DNA from: Ananas comosus
Taxonomy: Eukaryota > Streptophyta > Magnoliopsida > Poales > Bromeliaceae
Assembly: GCF_001540865.1 (NCBI RefSeq)
Contig: NC_033630.1
Coordinates: 2,258,952 to 2,322,951 of the forward strand
Direction: 5' to 3'
DNA length: 64,000 nt
In this document: positions 34,001-44,358 of the stretch, piece by piece
Layout: the number at the start of each line of letters is the position of its first letter
Position numbering within the stretch: the first letter of the stretch is position 1
Made by a program: the position numbers and the translations under genes
The notes under the pieces: generated by a model
Databases searched by the model: none
What the model was told of the DNA's origin: nothing
The model's input: the letters and a program-made list of their open reading frames with translations, nothing else

Positions 34001-36858
34001 GGATCTTCTGACATTCCTTTGGAGGCAACTTTCACCAATGTTGAGCAGGTTCTTCTTCATTAATTTTATTACCGTCCGCATAGCCATAAACAAAAATTAT
34101 AATGCTGTCAACAGTATGTCATACATTAGTGCATAGTTTGCTTTTTTTTGCTGCAGACTACTGTTGTAAATTTCTTCAAAATTCCCAATTTCAATCTATT
34201 TCTATTCTCAATTTCAATGAACTGATTTCTGCTGAAACTGCACCTTTTGCAATGAGATTGCATCTGATTTCTGAAGAACTTGTTGTATTTCTTGTTGCAA
34301 ATAGTTTATCCTCACATTTAATATTTGTTCTTTTCTTATCCATTTCGTTAAAAGATAAATGTCTAGGTGCTAGATTGACTGCACACATGTACTCAAACAT
34401 ATGTTTATGAAAAGGGTTTCTCTCCTTTATGATTTTTAATGCCACTTGCATTATTTGCAGTTTCTGGAACCCCTTGAGCTCTGTTACAGATCACTTTGCT
34501 CTTGTGGTGATCGCGTCATAGCTGATGGGAGCCTTCTTGACTTCATGCGGCAAGTATCGACCTTCGGCCTCTCTCTTGTGAAGCTGGACATCAGGCAAGA
34601 ATCTGACCGCCACACCGACGTCTTGGATGCCATTACCACGCACCTAGGGATTGGCTCATACCGTGACTGGTCCGAAGAGAAACGCCAAGAATGGCTATTA
34701 TCTGAACTTCGAGGCAAGCGCCCCCTTTTCGGACCCGACCTTCCTAAAACTGAGGAGATTGCCGATGTTTTAGATACGTTCCATGTCATTGCGGAGCTCC
34801 CTGCAGACAATTTCGGGGCCTATATAATCTCAATGGCAACTGCAACATCTGATGTTCTTGCGGTCGAGCTTCTACAACGTGAGTGCAACGTGAAGCAGCC
34901 GTTGAGGGTTGTACCGCTGTTCGAGAAGCTTGCGGATCTTGAGGCAGGACCTGCAGCCATGGCCCGGCTTTTCTCAATCGACTGGTACTTAAATAGGATT
35001 AACCGAAAGCAGGAGGTCATGATTGGATATTCTGATTCTGGCAAGGATGCCGGCCGGCTTTCTGCAGCGTGGCAGTTGTATAAAGCTCAAGAGGAGCTCG
35101 TACAGGTGGCGAAGCAATATGGTGTGAAGTTGACGATGTTCCATGGGAAAGGTGGGACTGTGGGGAGAGGTGGCGGGCCGACTCATCTTGCTATATTATC
35201 TCAGCCACCGGAAACTATAAATGGGTCTCTTCGTGTGACAGTTCAAGGAGAGGTCATTGAGCAGTCTTTTGGGGAAGAACGTCTTTGCTTTAAAACACTT
35301 CAGAGGTACACTGCTGCCACTCTTGAGCATGGTATGCGCCCTCCTACTTCCCCGAAGCCAGAATGGAGGGCAATCTTGGATGAGATCGCTGTTGTGGCCA
35401 CTGAGGAATACCGGTCAGTTGTGTTCAAAGAGCCTCGTTTCGTTGAGTACTTCCGTCTGGTATGTTGCCAGTTCTAATGGTCTAGATTTTGAGTAGTTGT
35501 GTTAATACTGGTACTATAAACGCCTTTTTTTCGTTTTTTCTTGGAACACTTTGAACTGTTCTTTTCATATATACTTATCATAATTTTCATTTAAAACTAC
35601 ATAAATATTCACCAATAGAAAATTCGGAAATCTCAGTCAGCCCAAAGTTATACTTCTGTAATTTGACTCTTTGAAAATAGTAGTATGAGTATCCACTTGA
35701 TTTCAGAACGATGAGCTTCGTCTTCTATGTTTGTAGGCTACACCTGAACTAGAATATGGCAGGATGAACATTGGCAGCCGACCATCAAAAAGGAAGCCCA
35801 GCGGAGGCATAGAATCCCTCCGTGCAATCCCATGGATATTTGCGTGGACACAGACAAGGTTTCACCTTCCCGTGTGGCTTGGCTTCGGTGCAGCATTCAA
35901 ACATATATTGCGAAAGGACAGAAGGAATCTTCGCATATTAAAGGAGATGTACAATGAGTGGCCATTTTTCAGAGTCACATTGGACCTACTTGAGATGGTT
36001 TTCGCCAAGGGAGATCCAGGAATAGCTGCTTTATATGACAAACTGCTAGTCTCTGATGAATTGAAGCCGTTTGGGGAGCAACTGAGAGCCAACTATGAGG
36101 AGACGAAACAGCTTCTTCTTAAGGTGATCTCTGCACCTTTATTTATGTACATAGGGCTTATTGCAATTTCATTCCGGAAATTTGTCCTTGATTTCAATTT
36201 CATCCTAACACTATTAATTGCAATAATTTAGTCTCCAAAGTTTTTTTTTTGCGTAGTTATTAAAAATTGTCAGCCTATTGTCTGAGAAGGTTCATGTCCA
36301 CACCATAATTACACCTTTTCTTTGTTAATATGGAAAATTTTCATGTACGAATCATAAAACCAAAATTAAGTAAAAATCTTTAGGGACAATTTTCTTTTTT
36401 GAATAAAGTTTTTCAGTGGTTTAAACTCTGGGACGAAATTGAAATTAAGGCCAAATTTCAAGGAGTTATTTTGAAATTGTCTCTATACACACATATTTAA
36501 GGTGAATGCTAAATTCCTTTCCGTATACAGCTCTAATCTCATTTCTTTTATCTTGTTCATACAGGTTGCAGGCCACACGGATCTTCTCGAAGGGGACCCT
36601 TACTTGAAACAGAGGATACGCCTGCGTGAGGCCTATATAACAACTTTGAACGTCTGCCAAGCTTACACACTGAAGCGGATTAGAGACCCGAACTTCAAAG
36701 TAGATGTGCGCCCCCCCTTGTCGAAGGAGATCTTGGATTCGAACAAGCAGGCCGAACTGGTGAAGCTGAACCCCGCAAGTGAGTACGCCCCCGGACTGGA
36801 GGACACCCTCATCTTGACCATGAAGGGTATCGCTGCAGGATTGAGGAACACTGGTTAG
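31028..36858 (+). CDS. PPC: Plant-type phosphoenolpyruvate carboxylase (EC 4.1.1.31)
   Basis: Ten coding exons join in frame: 31028-31195, 31432-31823, 32304-32388, 32520-32742, 33215-33318, 33445-33532, 33894-34048, 34461-35459, 35737-36123 and 36565-36858, giving 964 aa, the normal length. The cytosolic enzyme adds bicarbonate to PEP to give oxaloacetate for anaplerosis, or for C4 and CAM photosynthesis. Visible signatures are the N-terminal phosphorylation site [11 protein letters not shown] with Ser11, the catalytic [13 protein letters not shown] with His172, and the glycine-rich loop [14 protein letters not shown] (632-645). The C terminus ends NTG, as in plant-type enzymes. Residue 774 is Ala (IPWIFAWTQ) and residue 884 is Arg (DPYLKQR). 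In known C4 enzymes these are Ser and Gly, so this is a C3- or CAM-type enzyme rather than a C4 one. Whether it is the housekeeping or a CAM copy cannot be told from sequence alone. Ser11 is the target of PEPC kinase in this family. Confidence 0.97.
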
Positions 36859-37848
36859 ATCATTAAATGTTGGGGTTTTTTTTTTTGTATATTACCAGTG
36901 AATGTGTAATTTCAATAAGAAAATGCTGTCTCTGCGATCGTCCCAGAGAGTGTATTATGCAACTTTGCGACTTTCCACTACTTTTAATTTGTTCTCTAAA
37001 GTTGATGTGTAATTTTGGCTGGCAGAGTGCTTCTGCATTGTAATCTTCTTGAACTATAAAATAATGGGAACTAATAATAAACACCATTCCACAGGTTGGA
37101 ATTTGTATATTGGTGTCGTTTCCTTCCTAACGAACAATTTTATTCACATCTTTTGTGGAATTTGTGCTCTTCGGATTTCATCTGTTCTTTTCGGTGCGCG
37201 GTAATATGCAATGCAAGGTTACTACCTTAACAAAATCTTTACCTCTTTAAGCCAATTTTATTGATGTTCCTTCAAAAGGTGATGCAGGAATGTAGCTACA
37301 TGGTATTTTTGTCTCTCTGTGCCTTTTCTTTTGCTTTCATTGTAGTGTACAACCTTTTATTATTTGTTATTATTTCACTACATGCTCTGATTCTATATAA
37401 AAACATAAAATTGATCTAATACGAAGAGAAAGAAGAATAATCTTAATTAAAGAAAGAGAGGAAAAGTAATATTACGATCCAAGGTTAATAGAAACAGCGG
37501 GTGAGTTAGGCAGCGTGACATCACGTATATCGATCTTTAACAATGAGCCATTCATAATTCAGCTGAGCCAATCCCTGAAAGTTTCAAATAAATCTTGTTT
37601 AAGACTTAAAATATAGACCTGTTCAAATGGAAGATATTTAATTACTCCCAACAACTATGCAATGAATATAGTAACTAAGTAATATTGTAAAGGGTACTTC
37701 CAACTACCCTCCGGAGAGGTTCAGCATATACTTAGCAATGCTTAGATTCATAAGTTCTTTTCTTTTCTTTTTTTTTGCCCTTTTTTTTGACACAATTGAT
37801 GCATAAACATATATTATTCAATGTATCTCCTTGACAAGGACTATCAAT
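36859..37848. other. PEPC 3' flank and intergenic region
   Basis: The 3' untranslated region probably lies in the first few hundred bases (an AATAAG word occurs at 36914). The remainder is AT-rich with no supported gene. Confidence 0.45.
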
Positions 37849-38346
37849 AAGCCGAACACGAGCGAGTTAGAGTTAGTTCGTGCTTGGCTTGTTTAATAAA
37901 CGAGCTAAATATGAGCCGTCTCGTAAAAATATCAAGCTGAAAAATTCAGCTCATGTTTGACTTATTTATTAACGAGCCGAACACGACTTGACTTGCGAAC
38001 AATAAGTTGATTGTCAACCATACTATTAGATTAAAAAAAATTTTAAAAATAAAAATTAGAATCCTAATCTAATAATTGAAATTCACAAAATATAGATTTT
38101 TTTATATTTGAGTTAGTCTAAAATCCAAATAGTAAAAATTTATAATATATACATATATGTGTGTGTGTTTGAGTTATATTGAGCCGAACACGAGCTAGCT
38201 GACTCTAATTCGTATTCGGCTGGTTAAGATTTCAGGCCAAAAAATTCAGCTCGTATTCGACTCGTTTATTTGATGAGCGATCAGTCTCGAATTCACTTCG
38301 AACCGAACACAAATTGGCTCACAAAGAACGCATTGGATTGCCAGTA
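37849..38346. mobile_element. hAT-type non-autonomous element, decayed
   Basis: Near-identical 8-bp flanks (ctatcaat at 37841-37848, ctatcatt at 38347-38354) suggest a hAT TSD. The interior has inverted words typical of such elements (AGCCGAACACGAGC, CTCGTTTATT, AACGAGCC). The right end read inverted is TACTGGCAATCCAATG; a matching left terminus is eroded. Confidence 0.5.
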
Positions 38347-38354
38347 CTATCATT

Positions 38355-38870
38355 GACTAATTTACCGGGCATGTAGTAACTAATAAGTTAATAAAGAGCA
38401 TGAAAAAATGTTTACAAATGCATTATAATATACTATGTTCGGTATAAGTTATCATTAAATAGTTTAAATCTAATTATATACATGCTCGTGTGTATGCATA
38501 AGGCATTACTTATATCCTACTTCGTCGTCCAAAAAGATTGCTAATGCAAGAGGAGGGCATATGGCGTATTCCGATTAGATCGTATGCATGTTTTGTGGCA
38601 CCATTATCAGAATATCAGCGGCATGAAATTTTGGAACATGGTGCTACTTGTACATACGCTTGTCTCTCACACTTTGCATGCCAATGTGACAGCCGAACGG
38701 CTCCCTGGGTCCAGGGTCTCGGCTAACCCACAAAGGACACAAACGTGGAGATTCCGACGGCTGTCCAATCACACAATGCCATATCAGATCAGCAACGCCA
38801 CGTCGCTTTTCTCCACTTTCCTAACCAGCGTCTATGTTATTATTTTTATGTTGTTTGTTTTGACATAACT
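38355..38870. other. Intergenic, no feature seen
   Basis: Two short frames exist around 38540-38870 but show no recognisable domain or splice context. Confidence 0.4.
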
Positions 38871-38887
38871 AGTATAATTTGAAAGTT

Positions 38888-39043
38888 TTTTTTTTTTTTT
38901 TTAGAAATAGGTAGCACGCTATCTGTTTCGTTTATCTTATTTAGAAATAAATTTAGCTAGAAATGTGAATCAATTAGGATTTGAACTTAGGTCTCGGGTA
39001 CCAACCACCAAGCCCTTTGCCACTTACTCTAAGGACGGTCGGT
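38888..39043 (-). mobile_element. tRNA-derived SINE, copy D
   Basis: A 17-bp duplication with two mismatches (38871-38887 and 39044-39060, agtaNaatNtgaaagtt) flanks it. It starts ACCGACCGTCC on the minus strand, keeps a box A-like word near GTGGCAAAGGGC, has a partly decayed box B, and has a long A-tail (T-run at 38887-38902). Confidence 0.87.
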
Positions 39044-39074
39044 AGTACAATCTGAAAGTTAAATTCAATTACTT

Positions 39075-39512
39075 CTTCTGTTTATTTTGATATAACTTAG
39101 TGCTGATAAAATTAGTTTTCTGAGTTCCAATATTTATTTTGATATAAATAAGTGGATCTCGTTATCTCCTAAATATAGTAGTAAATTTATCGTGATAAAA
39201 TTTGACTTATTATATAAGTAATTTTTTTATTATTATTTAAAAGTAATCCTAATTTATTATAAATAAAATAATTCTATCCTATTATAAAGGAAGTAGAATT
39301 TGATTTTTACTATGTAATAAATTTTTTATAGGAGATTGAGTGTGGCAGAAGCCGAGTTCGACACTTTAGAAGAGAAAATCGAGAGTAGGTGAAGTGGATC
39401 TCTAACGTAACTTAAGTTACATTATTATTTTGACTTATACCAAAACAAATAACGAAAATGATGAAACTTGAGTTCCATTATTCTACTTATACCAAAATAA
39501 ACGGACCCTTAG
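39075..39512. mobile_element. Inverted-repeat MITE with GTTTATTTTGATATAA ends
   Basis: Left arm words (tgtttattttgatataac, gagttcca, gtggatctc) return inverted at the right (gagatccact, gagttccatt, ttataccaaaataaac). The ends are not sharp enough to read a TSD. Confidence 0.5.
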
Positions 39513-40938
39513 TTGCTTGGAAGTGAGACAAACATGGATTAGTTCTCCAAGAATATATGCTCATATTTTTGGGAACAAAAGTCGTTCACCGTTAATTTAT
39601 GGGTACATTGCCCACGAGTCTCGCAGGATGCTGATTCATTTAAGCGCATAGTACTCCTCTACCACCTGCTTAAATATACAATATGAGAGAATCGAATTCG
39701 TGATATATTCTGACACTATTTGCAGATTGTCGACACTAATCACTAATTTTAAAAGTTTGAGTTCTTATAAAAGGATAATCAATGTATCTAAAGTGCCTAG
39801 TCTCCGGTAGAATTCAACCTCTCACGTTGCCCGCAAGTCAATAATGACTCGCCCCGACTTGATCTCTGCCATGTAAACAGACTTCTGATCTATTTAAACC
39901 ATCATTCTACTTTGTTTAGAGATTCATATCTATTTCCACAATAGAGGACTTCATTGGATTTGGGAGAACTTTTCGTCTACACCTATCGCAGAATTCATAT
40001 CTCTCATGGACAACACTTACTCGAAATAAATAACATCTTAAAATTTAGAAACTAATTGGATAAATTCGAGTTTTGGAATGTGGTTTCGTGTAACTTGAAG
40101 AGCTAAACTCGAGTTCGGGTGAAGTGACCACGTATAGATGTTTGTTATAATGTATATGAAAGGATGACTAAATCGAACTTACTTTAATCAAGTCCAATGT
40201 ATCAAACTTAAATTCGAATCAAAACTGCGCCGAATTTATTTTCCATTTTCCGTTTTCCATTTTCTTCGAACTCCTCAGAGCAGATCCTTCATGAGCGATC
40301 CTCTGTCCAGTTCTCTCTCTTTTTCTCTCTAAATTTCTCGATCTCTTAATTTTAAGTGTAAATTTTTAGATGCTAGGAGTTTATTGTTTTTTTTTAGAAT
40401 TTGATTTTTATCAAATCAAACAATTGAAGTATAAGAATTCAATTTTCGGTGAAATCACTTACATCATTACAAACAAAGCATAAAAATTTAGTGAAAATTA
40501 ATTTCATCAAATATAACTTACAGTTTAATTAATTATAGTTAACTCCCTTTCCTCGCACTTGTCAAGGAGGAAAAGATCACAAGTCAAGGAAATAATAATA
40601 ATAAAAATAAGCTGATGTGGAATCATTTCATTGGTTGAAGGTCGCTCTTTTTACGCAAAAGTGGGCGTAAGCTACACCGAAAATGCCGGTCCATGCAACT
40701 ACTACATTTTTTTTTTTTAATTGACCGACTACTACTTAGGAACAAAACAAAGTATCTTCTCAATTTTATATTCACAAAATATTTATTTAATGAGACCCTT
40801 GTAGATATATATATGTATACATATGTGGAAATGCAATGTTAGCACAGATTTATGCATAGACTAAAAAAAAAAAATCAAAAAATCAAAAGTATTTCTAGTT
40901 TTACTCTCTCTATCTTTCGCTAAGAAGGAGAATCCAAT
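39513..40938. other. Intergenic region upstream of the metal-binding gene
   Basis: AT-rich. A block near 39620-39900 has short words (actatttgcagattgtcgacac, tgactcgcc) that recall decayed LTR elements, but I cannot define ends. A TATA-like run at about 40805-40814 may belong to the following gene. Confidence 0.4.
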
Positions 40939-41899
40939 ATGACGGTTCGTCTCTTCACTTTCTTTATATTCCCTTTTATTTTTGGAGATTTTCATGAAAA
41001 CTTTTGTTTGTAAATAGATTGTAGAGATGCACGTAAACATCGACTGTCCTGGATGCGAGAACAAAGTGAGGAAGGCGCTTGAAAAGCTTGAAGGTACAAA
41101 TATGATTGTAAATTACAATACATGATTCTTTGGTTTGGAATTTGTTTCTTAAAAGATCAATCCTAACATTTTCTTATTGTACTGCATGCGCACGTACATA
41201 AGTTGCGCATCAATTATTATATATATCCCACACGGCCAATTTGATTGGCTTGGTTTTTACCTCTAATAAGTGTTGTTGAGTAATGTTATTCGAGAAAACA
41301 TTAATAATTTCCATAAATTACCATAAATTGCTTGCTTTTTATTACTTACTCAAGCTTATGCTTACGCTCTTGGATACTAGCCAAATGCTTATCTTCAATT
41401 ACTCTATAACCAGAAACTCTAGACTACTTTTCTCCGAATGAAACATCTTATTATGCTTCTCAATTAGAAAAATCATGTTATTTTTAAAAAAAACTTAGTT
41501 GTTGGATTGTTGTTAATCACATGAGCATGCATATGCGCAGGGGTGCAAAACGTAGACATAGATCGCAACATTCAAAAGGTAACGGTGGTCGGGTGGGCCG
41601 ACCAGAAGAAGGTGCTGGATGCGGCGAGGAGCACGGGCCGCAGGGCGGTACTGTGGCCGTACCCTTTCAACCCGGAGTATCACTTCTACACCCAACGGTA
41701 CTACCACCACCACCTACCGACTCAGGCTTACCGTATCGCCTTCAACACCAACTCGAGCTCCTACAACTACCACGTACACGGCTACGACGATTCCAACCTC
41801 TACGGTTACTACCAGGAGCCGGCCTACACCCACGTCGTCAGCGACGAGGCCCGGACCATGTTCAGCGATGATAATCCTGGTTCTTGTGCAATTATGTGA
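40939..41899 (+). CDS. Heavy-metal-associated isoprenylated plant protein (HIPP)
   Basis: Three coding exons, 40939-40944, 41018-41093 and 41541-41899, give 146 aa. The first coding exon is only six bases (Met-Thr), then the protein continues IVEMHVNIDCPGCENKVRKAL. This is the heavy-metal-associated domain (about residues 3-67), with the paired-cysteine motif CPGC that binds metals such as copper, zinc or cadmium. The middle is rich in Tyr, His, Pro and Asn (YYHHHLP, NSSSYNYHVHGYDD). The last four residues CAIM form a CaaX box, so the protein is predicted to be farnesylated and membrane-associated. This matches the single-HMA HIPP group. The start is chosen because MT-IVEMHV is the family's usual beginning and the donor (acg|gttcgt) and acceptor (tag|att) fit. 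Metal and partner cannot be told from sequence. Confidence 0.92.
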
Positions 41900-42617
41900 T
41901 GATACCGAACAAACAAATCTAGAGATCGATCAGCTTCCCTACGGATGGTTAAGATTTAGTCTAACCATATTGATCATACATATATAGCGTTAGAATCTTA
42001 AAGCAGTATGAATGGTGAATTAGACGGTTTCACTGTAGTAAAGCTCCCTACATAATCTCAGTTCAACGGTGACACAACCTTTGTGTCTGAATGGTTGTGT
42101 TGCATGCTTAGCTAGGAGAATTTGTCTTTTTGCTCTTTGGTCAATGTGAGAACATAAAAGGGGTGGTGTTTTAGGGACTATGTTTAAATGTTCTCAGGTA
42201 TAATTGGACAAGAAGTGTGAATGCAGAGGAATCATAATATATATATTTGGCTAGTTGCTGCTCCAAAACCATTTAAGATGTAAGTTTTTCCTTCTGTGCG
42301 CGTGTGGATATGTAAAAACAGTTGCAGCATATGTATATCCTACACTTGCAGTGTAAATGCAAGACAACAATTTGGTGCACTTTTATTTATATGTAATTCT
42401 TGATAGTACAATGCTTTAGCGTCTGTTTATTGTACAGAAACTAGATTTGGGGTTGAGGTCGAGTTCGGTAAAGCCTATTTCTCTTCTGTTGTTTGTTGCG
42501 TAGTTATGGAAGTAAATTTTTTTTTTTTTTAATTTTGCTGTTTATTTTGCAGAAAGTGAATGATATGAAAATTATAATTTATGTATAACTAATAAATAAT
42601 TTAATAAATAATAAATT
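41900..42617. other. HIPP 3' flank and intergenic region
   Basis: This contains the probable 3' untranslated region, then AT-rich sequence with a T-run near 42520. Nothing else is recognised. Confidence 0.45.
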
Positions 42618-42622
42618 ATAAT

Positions 42623-43093
42623 TGTGAGACCCCAGATAGTCCTATATATAAGATGTAATAGGGCTAAACTCTTAACCCGGCTTAAGCATTTTGGGTGGTG
42701 GCTAGACCCAAAAGGTTAAGAGAGTTAAGCGTGCTAGGACGGGAGTAGTCCTAGGATGGGTGACCCCCTGGGAAGTTGGGGCGTCACAGATGGTATCAGA
42801 GCCAATTACCAGCCGGAAGTGTGAGATGAGTCTCGGCTGAGCCAGGGTCTGGATGACGGTTCTCACATCGCCTGGTACTTGTGAGTCTGAGCCTGACGTG
42901 GACGTCAGGGCTTAAAGGAGGGGAGATTGTGAGACCCCAGATAGTCCTATATATAAGATATAATAGGGCTAAACTCTTAACCCGGCTTAAGCATTTTAGG
43001 TGGTGGCTAGACCCAAGAGGTTAAGAGAGTTAAGCGTGCTAGGACGGGAGTAGTCCTAGGATGGGTGACCCCCTGGGAAGTTGGGGCGTCACA
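42623..43093 (+). mobile_element. Complete Cassandra-type TRIM retrotransposon, 471 bp
   Basis: Two 166-bp LTRs (42623-42788 and 42928-43093), each starting TGTGAGACCCC and ending GCGTCACA, flank a 139-bp interior. The 5-bp duplication ataat lies on both sides (42618-42622 and 43094-43098). The interior begins with the initiator-Met-tRNA primer-binding word TGGTATCAGAGCCA (42791-42804) and ends with a purine tract (AAAGGAGGGGAGA). Each LTR carries a segment close to the 3' half of plant 5S rRNA: GAGTTAAGCGTGCTAGGACG, GGGAGTAGTCCTAGG and GATGGGTGACCCCCTGG. These correspond to box A, the intermediate element and box C of the 5S internal promoter. LTRs bearing 5S sequence define the Cassandra family. 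It encodes no protein. Confidence 0.93.
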
Positions 43094-43098
43094 ATAAT

Positions 43099-43557
43099 AT
43101 TATAAATAAAAATAATATAATTCTATTTCTATATAATTAAAAAAATAATATAAAACAACTAAATTATTTTTAAAATTATAATAATACAATAATTAAATTG
43201 TAAAATAAAAATATATAAATATTTAATTAAACTAATCAAATTTTATTATATTTTAAACATGCAAACTAAATAAAAGAGTAATTAGTGTCATAAATAAATA
43301 TATTTAATTATAAATAGCTAGCATTATTTATTATACTATTTAATTATTTTTTTTCATCTTTTTTTTTTAATCGTAATTGACTTTTGTACAGGATGCTGTT
43401 TTAGATAACTCGAATTTCTACTGTTTCTTTATTATGGCGAAACAAATAACAACATTGATTATTTAACGCTACTTTCAAACCAAACAACCATCACAAAATT
43501 TCAACAAAGTGAAATTGTCATATCTATATATCTATATATACCAATTAATAGCAATAT
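43099..43557. other. AT-rich intergenic region
   Basis: Nearly all A and T, with (AATAAT) and (TATCTA) short runs. No feature seen. Confidence 0.4.
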
Positions 43558-43569
43558 ATCCCATTAATA

Positions 43570-43721
43570 ACCGATTGTTCCTAAGATAAGTGGCAAAGGG
43601 CTTGGTGGTTAATACTCGAGATCCAAAATTTGAATCCTAGTTGATTCACATTTCTAGCCAAATTTATTTTTAAATAAAATAAATGAAACGGATAGCATAC
43701 TACCTATCGCTCAAAAAAAAA
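43570..43721 (+). mobile_element. tRNA-derived SINE, copy E (plus strand)
   Basis: A perfect 12-bp duplication (atcccattaata, 43558-43569 and 43722-43733) flanks it. On the plus strand it starts ACCGATTGTTCCTAAG, has a box A-like AGTGGCAAAGGG, a box B-like word TTTGAATCCTAG, and an A-tail at about 43713-43721. It is the only recognised copy in plus orientation. Confidence 0.88.
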
Positions 43722-43733
43722 ATCCCATTAATA

Positions 43734-44250
43734 GTCTCTATGTTGGATAAAAATACAAAAATATTTTTAAAAAATTGTATCTTAATATAAACTTAATTAA
43801 TTGTGGTGCTATTTGAATAGAAACTATGCTACTATATTTATTATTTATCATATATTTATATGATTATATGATTTCTTTGCGGTCAGACGCTGTAGAGGAT
43901 CTCGACCGTGCAAATTAAGCATGATCGCCGTGACCCACGCAAGTCGCACCGCAGCGAATGGGTTCGGGTCCCACCTCACTGCTCGCACCTAAATTTTCCA
44001 TCTCGGCTTCAGAGCGCACGACTTATCCAACCCCCATCCCCCGCGGATCCAACGGCTCACACACTCCCCCCGCGGGGTCCAGCTCAAATCCCGCCGCACT
44101 GTCACATCCTATAAATAGTAGTCGCCGCCTCTGCGCCCCTGTTTTGATTTCGCCCTCTTTTTACGATTTTACGGTTTTACCCTTTCCTCCTCCTCCTCCT
44201 CCTCCTCCTCGCCAAACCCCCCCCCACCCACTCCAACCCCATCCCCATCC

Positions 44251-44281
<31 letters not shown>

Positions 44282-44358
44282 ACGCGCGCGCGCACACGCA
44301 CACACTTCCGCTTCGCCTCTCTTGATCTTGCGAAGCGGGATCTCGGATCGGATCTCTG
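43734..44358 (+). promoter_or_regulatory. 14-3-3 upstream region with TATA box and 5' leader repeats
   Basis: A good TATA box (TATAAATA) lies at 44110-44117, about 240 bp before the start codon. The leader holds (TCC)n at about 44186-44210, CCCCATCC repeats near 44233-44253, and a (CT)n run at about 44254-44281. Upstream of about 43870 the sequence is AT-rich and unremarkable. Confidence 0.6.

Noticed and set aside
31028..36858. PEPC as a C4-specific or bacterial-type isoform
   Set aside because: Ala774 and Arg884 argue against C4 type; the N-terminal phosphorylation site and the NTG end rule out the bacterial-type plant isoform.
42700..42790. 5S rRNA gene
   Set aside because: Only the 3' half of 5S is similar, and it sits inside both LTRs of a Cassandra element with target duplications, so it is not a genuine 5S locus.
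43570..43640. tRNA gene
   Set aside because: Box A and box B-like words are present but no cloverleaf can be drawn, and the same sequence recurs as a SINE with target duplications.
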